A stretch of DNA of 64,000 bases from Fasciola hepatica (GCA_948099385.1 CANUEZ040000113.1:10924501-10988500), one strand, 5' to 3'; shown: positions 38,701 through 51,959, counted from the stretch's first letter. Notes: generated by a model not told the origin, from the sequence alone. Made by a program: numbers and translations.

Positions 38701-41700
38701 CGCTTCTGTCAATATCAGGTCACTGTGATTTTCTGGCCACACTTCATCGTGCTGTACGAGGCACCATCACCAGTTACACCTAACAATCTCTAAGATTATC
38801 TCACCATTGTCTGTGTACTATAGTTAGCTCACATACGGATGCATCAACAAAGAAACACACACAAACCCTCTTACACGCACCGAAAATAGGTGTGGGCAGT
38901 TGTCACTTCCTTACGACAGGGTTCACTCGTCACCTGCAGCATAAAATATCCCAAAACGGTTGCACGCTTCTGGTGGTTATTGGCCTTTTACCAGCATTTT
39001 GGCATAGATAATGGGATGGTTCAGATCGGTCTGGCTGCCTCATGTGGAACGTTTTGCATGATTTTCCCAAACCGAAACCACCAATCTTCAGTTCAGGCAA
39101 CGCATTAGCAGATGGAACCATTGTAGCTCAAAACTATAACCACAGGTTGACTGAAGTTGGTGATCAGGTGTTCGAAGACACTCCACTAATAAATGCATAT
39201 GTAGACATTATTGTTCTAGGTCCTGTATGTCCCAGTCTCTTGGGTGGCCAGGTAGGTAGGGTGGGAACGCCAGGGGTTCGATTTGACGTCTTGTCTGGTG
39301 CAATTTTCCTAGCGAGAATTCAGAAGGAGATAAAATCGAACTAGTTTTTAGTAGTAACATAAACAATCCGAAGGTCGAAAGTATACCCGTTCCCTAGTAA
39401 CATCCTGTACAGGGAACAATAGCTAACGGACGATTCCCTCAATACACTCCTTGTTGCGTTAGAAAGAACATAGAAGGAGAGACCTCTGGATGCTCATTCA
39501 GCGGGTGACCGAGAAGAAGATCCGGTAACGGCATACAGCCCGTTGTTCATTCGGTGACGAAATCCCTTGACCTTGGATGAGAAATGCTTGCAGCTACAAA
39601 AAAGGGCTCATGAGAATTGATCGTCATGTGAGGACGTTCCGGTGCGCATGCATACGGCTGTAAAACCAGTTTTGAAAAAGGTTATCCGTGGTGATCGAAA
39701 CGTCGTCAACCTACCAACGATTTCGACTACGCTGTGTTATTGGATAATAAAATTTTACCACAACATTTTACCTGATGCATCGACTTTTCGATACACTTAG
39801 AACCAATCTCGGTTCTGACGTACTAAGAACAGATTTCCTTTCGAACGATGACTGGCCTGTTGACGAAACAATCAAGGGAGACCTTACTCGATACCGGTTT
39901 GAACCAGTTCTTGTGTGGCACAATGATTGAGGACAGTGACTCAACATCCCACGTAGACCACACTATCTGAACAATTAAACTGAGGTGGTTCTTCTCAGTA
40001 GAATCTTCTAGTTTTAGCTGGTGCGATGAATCAGAACCTCCGTGTTCAGTCGATCCGTGGAAATTCTCTTGTCGTTTCCCTCACCCCTCAAACCGTCAAC
40101 GTTTTCCATGGTATGTTCATTGTTGTTTAGTGTTCATCCTACCTCCCACTTTTTCTGTGTCACACAACCGTCATTGCCGTTCCACACTTCCGCTGTCCGC
40201 TGATCTTGACTGGCCATACTTTGATATCTGTCTCATTATTTCCTGCTCCCTTGTGTTTAGGTGACCTTGTTCTCAACCCGGTTCGCCTGCCTATGCCACT
40301 CATTTGACAGGACACTGACCTACCTCCGTTGATTTGCATATTGTGTTCGGATTACCCACAGTTTGATGCACGTACTTCTTTGTACTTGAATGATTCCCCC
40401 TATGGTTCATGCAGTTGACCGAGTTTGTGTTCACTGACTTCGGACTTATGGGTAGCTTCTCTGCGAGTCCCTCAGCAACTGTATGACAATCAACTACACC
40501 AGACAATTTCGAAATTCCTCGTTATTAGTTTCTAAGACATATTTTTCCGAATCTGGTCATATACAAAAGCACAATGTAGATGCAATGCAACTATAAAACT
40601 TCCTGGTTTCTTTCAAAATTCAATTAAGACAAGTTCACTGAAAAATAATTGCATTCTAGAATAAATGGATATTGGAAGGAACATCTTAATCGTTGTAAAA
40701 CATCATCTCGGAGTCCTGCTTGATTAACTATTCAGAGCTTCGCTTCGTTAGCGAATATTTATTTTAATGGTTTCTAATATAATAGCAATCGTATGCTGAG
40801 TATTCAACTTTACATCTGTGGCCAACTCTGAATCGACTTGATCAAATTTAGGAAGACTAAGTCATGACATTATTCATCCAGGTTTGGCGAACTTTATGGT
40901 CAGGAAAGCTGTTGGGGTAGGTAAATATCTATTACTCATAGATTGATGAATTTCCTAATCAGGTTGTGTGCCCCATTACTTATACTGTGCGCTCGCTTGT
41001 TTGGTTTTGTGTTGGCGTATGGTGACCTCCCATTCAAGATGAGAGTTGAAGGGGTAACACATTACCCGATTCCTTTTACTCTGAGGTTTGGATTTTGTTG
41101 GGCATTGTGCCCTTTCTTTGATTGTCAACACCTCTGACGTAAAGTGAAGATGGAGCGGATCATTCCTAAATGTAAAGTGCTGGGGCCAGTATCTGTGGTT
41201 ATATGTATTCTTTTGCACACTCGACAGTGATCACCTATTACACTAATTGGGCTGTTCAAGTGAAATCAAAAATGCCGCTAGCAGAATCTGGTTTTCTACA
41301 ACTGTTTCTGCGACTCTGAATCTAACCGGATTTTTGATTAGTCCACCATCAGGAACATAATATTGTTTCAAGTTGCAACCATGATTTTCCTCACAAATAG
41401 TCGCAACACATAATGTACTTCAAATAAACGTCTGCCACTACAATTGGGTGTGTTTCAAAAGAAATGTTATCGACCACACCTGTCCAGAAAACTGAAGATA
41501 ACGGTTGCGTTGGCTCTCCTTGAAGAATCATCGAAAATCATAAATTCACACAAACACACACAATGAAGTTCAATTCTGGTTAGTCTTGAGTGTTGCCGGT
41601 TGCACATATTGGTAACAAGCATTTCACAGGGTATTCAGAAGGATGACACTGAAATCTTCCAACTGAAAGCATTTATTAAGATTCCACGCGTTCTCATAAA

Positions 41701-43747
41701 TATTTCTGTACGGTATGTCATAAGCATGGGAAATGTCAGTCCCAAGTGTTTTGGGGGCTAAATAATTTTAAGGTAATTCGTCTGAGGTTACCTTTATTCG
41801 GCTTTCATATGATCATAATTACAAAAAACACTGAAAATGTAACATCGATGCCATCATCAAACCTGATGGCATCAATGACTTACGGAATTGTTGTGGCGTA
41901 TGATTTAATGATTTGGTCGTGACAATGGCGGAGATAACCCGCTGATTGCCCACGAAAATGATTGTAGGGGAAATTGATTGTAGGTTGATAGGTCAACCAT
42001 TGGTTAATGGCAAAAGTGTTTGTTTGGATAACATCAGTTCAGGTAACAAGGCCGCTGTTCTCAACAGTTATTGGTCGACAATCCTCGTTCGACTTCCAGG
42101 ATGTTAAGTATGATGGATTAAGTATTTGGGGAAAAATCCAGATACTTTTCAAACAGCTTTATCTGTTTGTATTTCACAAACCCTAAGCTGACGCAGAAGA
42201 AAGTTGTCAACTGCGCACATGCAATATCCGACGACTTAAAGCCAATTTTATTCAAATATCCCACAACACTTTTTCCACACAGGATCGTGTAGGAATCATT
42301 ACAAACAACGGTGTGTCTACAAGGATCCGTCGGAGTGATCGATAAATGTGTAGTAATTACCATTGTAGCATCGAATGAATCCTTCCGTGGTGTATCAACC
42401 AATCCAAAATATTCTTTTTATTAATAAATTTGACTTAAATTTGGTTATTGGTTTTGGAGCTATCAACTTCGTAGATTGAAACTGCCCATTTGAATGTTGA
42501 ACAATGGATAATATAGTTTGCTGAGCCGAAGGAAAACATTCAATAGGAACGAATCTTTAGGGTGAAACATCTCAGTGGACGCACTTGGAAAGACTGGAAA
42601 GATGTAGAAACTTTTCATTGAACTCTCGCTCAAAGCATTTCTCTGTAGGATTTTGTGAGCCGTACGCTACATAAATGGCACCAGTATTTAAATATATATT
42701 TTTGCGCATCATATCTGCTGATGTGAAGCAGACTCGAAATAAGTGTGCAAGTTTATTGAAACACGTGAACTGGAAATGGTACATAAACATGAAGAATAAT
42801 TTAAAGTTGTTCAACAAGCGGATTCGGGATTCCAAATCGTGTGGTCATAACAGAAGTCTTTGTTGAATCTATTTGCATAATATTTTGCCATGAGGGGTGC
42901 ATTTTACCTACAGTCTGATAAAAGATCAGTTGAATTACTAATGTGTTGGCTGGACAATATCGTGCAACCCTTCAACAGAGGTTAGTCTTCATACATCCAG
43001 GAGTCTCATTGCTGAAGTTGCATGTACATTATAATGAAACGCAGGCTTCACGACAATAGAGTCGTTTGTTTTTCGTTTGGTGCACAATCAACGAATTAGT
43101 CTTTCAGACATTCCCAGCCTATGCCGCTGGATAGCACTTGTCTGCTGCTGCAAACCCTATTGCAACAGAACAACCAAAGGCTCATCACTATTTCATGAAA
43201 AAGTGATAAATTATTTCCACTCATTTAGGGTAAAATTGAACCATGCCTTAAAAGGTGGCGATGACTCAGTGAAAAAACGGATCTGGTGCAACAATATTTC
43301 CCTAATACTGTCCTGAATTACTCGAAGTCCCAGGCTACGGTTTAAAATCTGCTCGTTATTGGTCATATATTATAGATATGCACCATTGAGGAATAATTCT
43401 GTAAAAGGAATTACGTGGGTGCCAATGTGCACCTACCAAAAACACTGATTTGACGTGATGATTGTCCACTCTTTTAGGTCGAACATCCAACAAACGTGAT
43501 GATCGGCTCATCTTCGTCTATATGTCAGCTTGCGCTGCTGAGTATGAGTTAGTGAACGTGTATGAAGACTAGTGTACCAAAACGGATGGGCCTCAAAATG
43601 CTGATATCGTTGAAAACCTATACTCACCACTTGTATTATAGGGTATATTTGTCAACAGATTTTCTCACATATGAGCTCATGCATATTTAGAAAAAAGAAA
43701 TGAAGCCTGAAGATAAACTCTTAAGGTGCAAACATGCCAGACCAAAA
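35701..43747. other. Long interval with no gene recognised
   Basis: About 8 kb with only short, motif-free open stretches (up to about 101 codons). A plus-strand tail at about 39655-39780 (…ATCGAAACGTCGTCAACC…ATAATAAAATTT) looks like the 3' end of a transcribed or retroposed unit. Around 39245-39285 a TGGCCAGGTAGG box and a GGTTCGATTT box have tRNA-like A/B spacing, but no cloverleaf forms. Nothing else supportable was seen. Confidence 0.4.
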
Positions 43748-44033
43748 TCATCGATGTATGATTTTTTTGAAAGCTTCTCTATAACGTTTGTCCAATAAAG
43801 CATACAAAATTGGATTACAAGCACTGTTAGCTAAAGAAATCCAGAAGAAAATTCCTTTCAACACACGTGGATACAATACACTTTGAACAGCTTCACTAAA
43901 GTAATGTGTCATAATTGGAGTCCAGCAAATGAAAAAAAAAATCACCATGACCGAAACGATGCGACTTGTCGGCTGTTCTTCACAGGAATGGAAGCGAGCA
44001 AACATTGCCGGTTCACGTGGCAGTCCATGCAAT
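43748..44033 (-). CDS. Class A GPCR, exon 2 (TM6, TM7, C-terminal tail)
   Basis: Ninety-five codons from the acceptor to the stop. Starting from an AG at 44035-44034 preceded by a pyrimidine-rich stretch, the exon reads into a Ser/Arg-rich end of ICL3 (PTSRIVSVMVI). TM6 follows with FFICWTPIMTHYF (CWxP toggle motif), then a short extracellular loop and TM7 with SLANSACNPILYALLDKRY, giving an intact NPxxY (NPILY). Helix 8 (KRYREAFKKIIHR) ends at a stop at 43748. This C-terminal layout, including N-S-A/T-x-NP and a basic helix 8 with no long tail, is typical of aminergic, muscarinic and histamine-type receptors. The phase (one base, A, completing an Arg codon) matches the donor of exon 1. This exon shows no defect. 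Confidence 0.85.
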
Positions 44034-44220
44034 CTGAAAATCCGGAGTTTGGATGGAGTGGGTGCCGCGACATTCCGATGTAGCTGATATTTGATATAAC
44101 CATGGGACTGAGACTTACATGTGGTTTTATAACGTTGGTGTCTTTAGATAAACATTCGAACTCTGGAGTTTTCAAACGTGAACGTCGATAAAAGATGATG
44201 AAGGCATAGCATTTTTTTAC
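44034..44220 (-). other. GPCR intron (GT-AG, 187 bp)
   Basis: On the minus strand the donor is GAAAG|GTAAAA at 44221/44220 and the acceptor is GATTTTCAG|A at 44034/44033. Exon 1 ends two bases into a codon and exon 2 supplies the third, restoring the frame that reads through TM6 and TM7. Without splicing, exon 1 meets a stop at once. The intron lies in the third intracellular loop just before TM6. The splice call is from sequence only. Confidence 0.75.
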
Positions 44221-45268
44221 CTTTCGAACTTTGAATCCGCCTCAGAAGTAATTTGGTAGACAGTCGAAGTATGATTCAGGTGTTGGATCATATGACGGAG
44301 TATTTCTAGTCTGATATCGCCCTGTGGAACATGTTGACTGGAATAAATTTTCATCAATTCACGAATCATAGGTATGCGCATACGACTGACATATTCACAA
44401 GTGGATACGCCCAGCATACAATGGAATGCCGATGACTGACGGCGGGGGACTAAATGCATAAAATGTGAACTGCCACCATTTTCCAATGACAAGTGGAATC
44501 GTGTAGAACTTGATGTCTTTCGAGATGTGCTCAACTGCTGAATACAAGAGTTATGTGGAGGTGTATTTGGAACTCTACATTGGACAATAGTGAAAGAAAC
44601 GCAAGTCGCATTATGTCTACCGGTAATGCTTCCGCGATTGCGTGTCTGAAGGACAGGTATAATGCATAGACTAGACCCGCTGACCACGGTGCAAGAAATA
44701 ACAAATCCAAGCAACGTGTTCGATGCTCGAATGCATAATTCCAAGTGAACAACACATTTGCCTCCCTCACTGACTGATACTGTCCCTTTCACAAGTGATG
44801 TAGGCATCAAAATGAAAACAATAATCCATGAAATTGTTGTTAGCAACATAAAACGTGCTTTCGCGGATGTAGCCCTATACCGAATAGGATGTGTGCATGC
44901 AATTAGATGATCCATTGACATAGACACCAAGTTATACATTGATGCGCTGCCGAGAAATATAAATGATTCCATCCAAAAATAGCACAATCCGGTGTACTCA
45001 GATGGCCAGTAACCATAATATGCAAATATGCTAGCTATTGGGATTGGACCTAATGTCATCAATAGGTCTGACACTGCTAGTGATGCAATAAAAACATCAG
45101 GTGGACGACGGAAACGTTTGCTGGTGATCACGAACACGATGACCAACATATTCTCCACAAACACAGCTACGAGGACAACATACATGGCAAAAAGCATACC
45201 ATTTTCTTTACTGCCAAATTCGTCACTTGAACAGTATTAATCACCTCTGACAGAGTTTTGTTGCTCAT
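44221..45268 (-). CDS. Class A GPCR, exon 1 (N-terminus to ICL3), frame-disrupted
   Basis: The longest frame (45197-44221) gives TM1 (VLVAVFVENMLVIVFVITSKR; EN where GN is usual), TM2 (FIASLAVSDLLMTLGPIPIA with the conserved Asp), Cys and Trp before TM3 (LCYFWMESFIFLGSASMYNL), SMDHLIACTHPIRYR (DHL instead of DRY), TM4 (ISWIIVFILMP) and a long, Ser-rich ICL3. Two parts lie in other frames. The N-terminus from the ATG at 45268 (MSNKTLSEVINTVQVTN, with an N-glycosylation site) shifts frame near 45210. TM5 reads best in a second frame (LDLLFLAPWSAGLVYALYLS, about 44710-44650), which is the frame conserved in the 30.3-31.6 kb pseudogene. The frame must then return within ICL3. Receptor class is clear; ligand is not: the aminergic Asp 3.32 position is Phe. 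It may be a young pseudogene, or the breaks may be base-calling errors. Confidence 0.75.
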
Positions 45269-46962
45269 GGTATGTACAAGGGTTATGAAGGGCTGACCCT
45301 AATGAGTTATTATTTCTATCGACCTGCGTTAATCACGAATTCCCCAAGGTAATTCTCAATCCTTCCAATTCGGAGGTTCACCGATGTCATTTACTGGTAA
45401 AGTCGGATGCCAGTACAAATAAAATATCTGACTGCTGGACAGTTGTCAAAACCTCATTCTGATTGGTTCTCTGTGCTATCGAGTGTATTGGCTAATTGAA
45501 CAAAATTAACTAAATTAAACGCCAACGTGGACTGTTCGTCCACTGTCCGAATATTTCGACCATTTGAGCTAAGAATTTAATTTATCTTGAACTATTTTTC
45601 AGTGGTTGTATGTAGAACCAAACAAAACTTCATAGGAAAACAGGAAGACTGAATTTAAGCAAAAGTTTGCTTCCGAATAGTTCTAATAAAGTTCAGCATT
45701 CATTCATTAATTTGATTGCTCCTGCCAATTTATTCTGTGAGGCTTCCTGGAACATTGAATTTCGTAGGTTAAAGTACGATAGCACCACACACATCCAAAA
45801 AGTGATCATAAACCGTATGGCATAGTCATTTATTGTACGTATATTTCACTGGAAAAGAGTCAATGAACTCATATGTCACTGATAAAGCCAATCTAAACCG
45901 GGTAGGCTTTAATGAGCCAACTTCTGACGATAGATTTATCCCACACTGCTCACCCGTGAATGTTACCGTGAAAGTGACTATCGAAAGCCTATGGAAAGCA
46001 TGAGGGACAGCGGATTTCCCAAGATCTAGATCTGTTTTGCATGTAAATCTAAGCAGTCGGGCAATATCGTAGTCCGATTCAACCATTCTATGATCGACGA
46101 CTTACTTGCTAATTGTGTTATGGTCTGCCGATTTTTCAACAATTTTATAGGATTACTGTCTTCTGTTCAAATTTCGGAAGGAGCATTAGGTGTGTAGCAT
46201 ATCCGAGGTTGCATGATAATTCAAGTTTACATGGACTCCTGTCTCAGTTATTTTCCCGCGATCCTAGATTGTTGAAGAACAGGGACAAGCAAATACAAGT
46301 CATTCAAACACATTCACGTGATTTCTCATTATTTTGACCGAGAAAAACGGAAGATTCATTGAGCTTTGATAGCTTTTCCGAGCTAGTATCTCCGAAAAGA
46401 TATCTGAGTTCACTCTGGGGAGGTCAAATCCAGCAGCGTATTGCTCAAAATTTTGTTAGTAGGAAGAATAAAGTACACAACAGAAAGTAAATAATGAAAT
46501 CAGTAGGAAACGTAAATGTGAAAGCTGGATACTGGATAAGTAAATTAGAGGACCTGACCGATATCCATTGTTGGTTATTGACCCCAGGTTTCTCAGTAAC
46601 CTCAAATAGCTAGTACATAATTGACATATTCTTTCAGAGTATATGGGTTGCTGATGAAGATGAAGTGTGATAAAGTCAGCGGTCCGGATGAGTTGCCTTC
46701 AAGGGTGTAAACTGAATTTTCTCTCATTGTATCGTCAGCGTTAGCATGTTTATGTTATCAACTTTTTCTCTGTTAATACCTCGGATTTGCTAGGTTTGCT
46801 TCCATGACGCGAGTGCTCTTACACGCCAGTAAAGTGAAAAGGTCACTTGAATGCATTCACGAAATTGCGGTTCGTCATAAGGGATGATTTCTCGTTTTCA
46901 AGAGCTACCGATACGGATTGAAGGGAGGAAGTGACGGTTGGGGAGGGTGTAATAAGGTATGC
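45269..46962. other. GPCR upstream region; no further gene recognised
   Basis: The first 170 bp or so (to about 45440) align with the start of the 31 kb pseudogene, including a shared CAGATA-TTTT-TTTGTA(C/T) stretch. Where the pseudogene has AG (possible acceptor) this copy has GG. No TATA box or upstream exon could be assigned. The rest has no motif. Confidence 0.4.
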
Positions 46963-47026
46963 GTGTGTTGTGGGCGCATGTACATTCGTGTGCACGTGTG
47001 CGCCAACCGCGACACACACACACACA
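46963..47026. repeat. GT-rich then (CA)n simple sequence
   Basis: A GT-rich tract (about 46963-47003) is followed by a short (AC)n run at 47012-47026. The two are partly complementary and could fold back on each other. Confidence 0.7.
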
Positions 47027-50000
47027 AAAGTGGTGATATAATCTCAGGAGCCAGTCGGATGAAATCATTCATTGGAAGACTTTGTTGCACCGGACAGCGC
47101 GAGTGCGTATGACCAGAAAAGAACTTCGTGTCGAACCTCGAATTGATGCATTGACGTAAATTGAATAACGCGACTGCATTCCTAATGTGGACGAAGTCGG
47201 TGGATGATGGTAAATACAGGGGAGGTGTGCAGGAATGTGCGACTCACTAAATTTGGAGTGGTCTGAGAACCTCCAACATTACTGGTTATAGGGTGATAGT
47301 TAGAAATAGGTATACTGGATCCTCAGTGAAGTGGAATGAATGCATATTATCACTCCAGGATAAATGTAACTAGAATTTGTGCTTCCAGGCCGTGTCATGT
47401 GCAAATACAATGATAACCACGATTCTGTGTTGATAACACTAAATTAACCCCTTAACCGAAGTTTGAGTAATGCAAAACCAATATTAGTTTGCCGGAAATT
47501 CTTCGATTTTTAGAAATACCAATACGGATTGTCATGAAAAGCGATAGTTCCAGCGGGAGAGATTGAGATATTAGTGATATCTATTCGTACTGATCGTATG
47601 ATTAGATTATAACTGACTGATAATAGTGGTACTCTGTAACGTCTTCCGTTTATTCGGGTGGTTATAACTACTGACCGATAAACAGGTGCATGTCATGGCT
47701 ACTGTAACGTAATTCGACAGTGGTTCAAACGGCTGTCTATGAGGGGGGTTATAGGTGCGCCTTGCGATAACACTTCATGTGTAGCTTCATTTATGAATAG
47801 GTGTTGAAGAACTAGACAGTTATTTCAATTAGAATTGTTATATTGTGGATGGTCAAAACTGAGAACGAACTGTTGAATTAAATGTCCCACGTGTTATCCA
47901 CAGTCAAGTCCCCCTGTGATTTCACTGTCGAAACAGTTTTGTCTCTCGCCGATTTAGTGGTGAATAGGCAGGAATATCAATTTTTATCAAGTAAATATTG
48001 AGAATAGTGGGAGTGAACAGTGGATAGCTGGACAGTGTCTTTTAACTCCCGATCAGTGTACTTATTGCCGGACCCATTCAATGTATTTCCTCATCCCGGA
48101 TTATTACTGATATGGTCTAATTAAAAAATGATAGGAAGTTGTTATTCAGAAATCCAGGCGATTACGCGGTTCAGTAGAACCCCTTACTCTTACAACCAAT
48201 AGGTTACCAGTTTTCGGTTTCAATAAGTCAAATCAGATCCTGCTAATACTCCAAGATTTGTCAAGCATAGCAAAGTGCTTGTTTGAAAAATGACAGTATC
48301 CTTCACTAGAAATCCAGCAGAAATGATGAAGCAACAGTAGAGCCCACTGAAATTTGCCGGTTTGCTCAAGCTTCTCCAAAGTCCCTTGACATACTTAATC
48401 ATAAAGACTGATGAACCGATCAGTTATGAGTCAGTAAACGCGCAACTGATCAGGCATATATATTAGTTACATTTACTGTGTATTCCGTCAGAACAAACTA
48501 AATTGATTTCCATCCGTCACTATTTGACAGCTTGATAAAACCTCTTGGAGGAATTTATTGTAATCATGAGACCAAACACGGAAGATTTAACCCTCAGTAG
48601 GGTTGGAGCATAATTTGATTAAATAATAGTATACCATATAACACAGACACCAATGAACGATAAGATAAACACCAGATGATCAGTCCGTAAAATGAGAGGA
48701 AGGTATGAAAAGCCTAACTAGCGCACCTGGACAATCTGCCTCACCCGGGATTTTGCGTGCGGCTCACCAAAGTCAACAAATTTGTGATTATAGACAGTTA
48801 GATATGATTATGCATGATGACGTGTAAAGTTCCCGTTATAAAACAAGCTACTCATTCAATCGATACTGTTAGCAGCAGCTCAGTCTGTGCTTCATCCTAC
48901 TCGTGATTTTTTGACTTCTCAGTAATGTTACAGCTGAACAGTAACAATCAGGAGCGTCAAAATCAGTGAACCCATAGTGGTTTGAACTTGTATTTTATCG
49001 TATCTTACCTGACTCTCCATGTGTAATCCACATAAGTCCCTCCATTTCAAAATGATTATCATTTATGGAAACATAAGCAAATAATTTCAAGTTGCACGGA
49101 GTGATCCTCAAAATTTCACAACATCTTTAATAGTGCCTACTGCAACCAAAGTGATTGTTTTTGAATGGTGGATCGAACATTATCGTCAGACTGAAGGCGC
49201 ACACACATACGATTATTCATTCAACAACTGCCACCAAACAATGGGCTAGTCAGTAATTAGAAGTAATTACCGGCTTCGTTGTGCATAATCACTGCTTACT
49301 CAAATTTGAGTGGTGATGGCTTATTGCTAGTGCCTGACTGAAACAACTGGCCACTTAGAACACATTGGGCTTCTACAGTGGGTTACGTGACCACGAGATC
49401 CATTCAATCAATAATTATATATAGGAAGGAATGCCTACGTGATATGAAAAGTGACGCTCATATTTGTACAGCTCAGCAGTCGAAATGGGGCTTCTTCATA
49501 GTTTCTTTCCTTATTTTCAATCCTGATACTTTTTTGACATGCGAGTTTGACTACCGCTGAGAAATAGGAATCCGTAAACCACAGCAGTCAATAAATTGTG
49601 AATGGTTATGACAATAGAATAAGATCCGCTAAATTTTCGCACATCTAAAATACTAGGGTGGGTACACACGTTTGAAGCGCGAACAGGTTAGCAATAAATA
49701 CTGTTCCAGTGGATGACATACTACCGAGAAAGTGTTACCACAGTGTTGATTAATACGGATTTCCCATGGAAGGCGCTTGAAAATTGACAAATATGATGAG
49801 TTTATTCACGAAAAATGTGTCCATATCGGTTAGTTTATCCCTAACAGAACGGTAGGAGTAATTCAGTGGCTTGAGGCTATCACTCCACGGTAAAATGTGC
49901 CCCTTCTGAAGCCTAATTAGTAAATCTCGTTATTGGTCATCACCTAAAGCGGATAAACAAGTGCATTTGTTGCCGGCCATCATAATCTAAATACGGGTGT

Positions 50001-51059
50001 AGTTTCCGGTAGCATATGTAATAATACCGCACTCCCTGAAGTCGATTCATTTCCGGTTAGCACTCAAATAAGCATGCACAATTTGAAAAAAAAACGTTTA
50101 TATGTCGTCTAGATATATGTGATGCAAATGGTGTTTTCGTCTGTGTCCCGTTGGCTTTGGTTTTATCCTGATGCGTATTCTTTGATGATTGAACTATCAT
50201 TTTGGTAAGCTAATATCATAGCACATTAGCACTCCTGGATGTCACAGTACACAGGAGCATCGACAGAACGGTAGATAAAAGGGTACACAGAAAGCTAACA
50301 TGACCCAGACAGTAGAACAACTTCCACAGCTTTGTGTCTAGAAAACAAGACAAACTCAGTTAAATGCTTGGCTTCATGAGTGCGGAAGATACGTTCACAA
50401 TAGACCGTAGAAGGTAAATAAGAACTACTTAGAAACATCATCGTGGGGACGTGGTTCCTCTGAGTATTTTACAGAACAAAATCTGTATGGTAAACCAAAA
50501 ATTTACCAGAATTACGACTTTTCTAGAAAGAACTTTTTTATCCTTATGCCATTAATGGGAACGTCACATTGGACCTCGTCATTAGACGTTCAACACGTAC
50601 AGTGGAACATTCAACTCAGCTCGTGTTTTCTGTATATTTGCAAGTTCTCTGGTTATTCAAAATTTCCATAAGGATGTGTTGCCAAAGCTGGTAACTTATT
50701 TTTTCAAGTGCGCATGTGACGCATCGTAAATTGCCGAGTAACTAGGCAACTAACCCAAGGAAGTAACGGGCATCGTCCACGGTTATTTATACAAGGAGAA
50801 ACAGAACTCATAGGTAGTGTCATTATCGGCACTTGGTGGACTCAGATTATCAAGCACACGTTGATTCAGCATTCCAAATCATTTTTCGAGTGTTCCCCAA
50901 TCCCTATAAACACTTTTGCTCACATACACTGGCCAACGCAGTGGCGATCAGCATCCGTCTTTTCGGACCTGGTCTGTGCAGTTTGTCCAAGACCTCCAAT
51001 TACCTTGACCCTCGGCCACCCGAACGACTCAAATCCCAACCTCTTAACTGTCACAACCT
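47027..51059. other. No gene recognised
   Basis: About 4 kb of AT-rich sequence with almost no open stretch above 60 codons on either strand, the emptiest part of the window. No repeat unit was recognised. Confidence 0.45.
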
Positions 51060-51183
51060 AGTCCTGCAGACCAATACATCGAAATTATCCCAATTAACCC
51101 ACCAACTATATCCTTTTTGTTCAGTATGGATGACCTTCGGTCTTCACAACGCACCGACTTCCAAGATAGTTTGTGCAGACTAG
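51060..51183 (+). mobile_element. Possible Ty3/gypsy RT fragment
   Basis: The frame ends with FCSVWMTFGLHNAPTSKIV, resembling the gypsy RT block F..MPFGLxNAPATFQ. Only this block is legible; the preceding 80 codons do not look like RT. It is called because gypsy integrase sequence lies within 1 kb on the same strand. Confidence 0.4.
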
Positions 51184-51239
51184 ATTATTACTCATTGAAA
51201 ACAATTGTTCGCCTCCGGAAACATGTTCTGCTGTCAGAT

Positions 51240-51350
51240 TGCGAGTAATATAGAAACGTTTTGATTAACGTCACTGGTGCCATTATCATTATGGAGATTC
51301 TGTGGCCCGAGTCGTTCAAAGACTAGGACGTGCAGAGCTTCGTGGATGAC
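51240..51350 (-). mobile_element. Possible Ty3/gypsy integrase fragment (opposite strand)
   Basis: The minus-strand frame contains HEALHVLVFERLGPQNLHND followed by NGTSDVN, matching the integrase core stretch that holds the second catalytic Asp (usual VFxRFGxPxxLHSDxGTxF). Its orientation is opposite to the integrase at 51960-52300, so it would derive from a separate insertion or an inversion. Confidence 0.4.
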
Positions 51351-51490
51351 TTTGAAGACGTGGTGGTGATTCGACCGCACTGGGGTAATTTGATGGCTCT
51401 TCAAGCGCTTGACGAGGACGGTGCAAGGGCCGTGGGAGGTGCAACGCAAATGCTTGTGGAGGAGATGAATTGGACCACCGGGTCAGGTTA
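51330..51490 (+). repeat. Gag-like segment, copy 1 of a dispersed pair
   Basis: Contains GAGCTTCGTGGATGACTTTG and continues with a GC-richer, coding-like stretch (VDDFEDVV...). It is similar to 52310-52470, where the sequence reads LDDFQDLAKLSKIKFDRDTF. The pair lies about 1 kb apart in the same orientation on either side of a gypsy integrase. The gag assignment is inference; the repeat is seen. Confidence 0.4.
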
Positions 51491-51959
51491 AACAGCTCCT
51501 GATATTGAGGTTTATGCTGAAGTGAAAAGGCTGCAACTGGGGCATGGTTACTGGCGATTGATAAGAGAACAGCTACAAAATCTTCAGTGGAATAAATTGA
51601 TGAAAGTGCTGATCAGTGGGGACACAATACTGACAAACGACGCACAGCGACTGGCGACCAAAGTGGGAGCGAATCCGCGTAAACGCTGGGATCAAATGGT
51701 CCATTTTCTCCGTGCTTGAAACAAATACACAACCCACTAATCAAAGTGTCATGACTTGATGTACACAGGGAATTGACGCACACACAGTTAAGCCTATGGT
51801 TCACTTCAACAAAGAGCTTTTTGGTCAAATATATGCAATAATGAACCAGGTGCTGACCTGTAAACTTGGCCAACATCTGAAATCTGACAAATGTGCCAGA
51901 ATAATGTTAACACAACTTATCCCATTTTCAAGCATATAGGAACTGTTGTCTCTTCATCC

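Noticed and set aside
39245..39290. tRNA-like A and B boxes
   Set aside because: No acceptor or anticodon stem can be formed around them.
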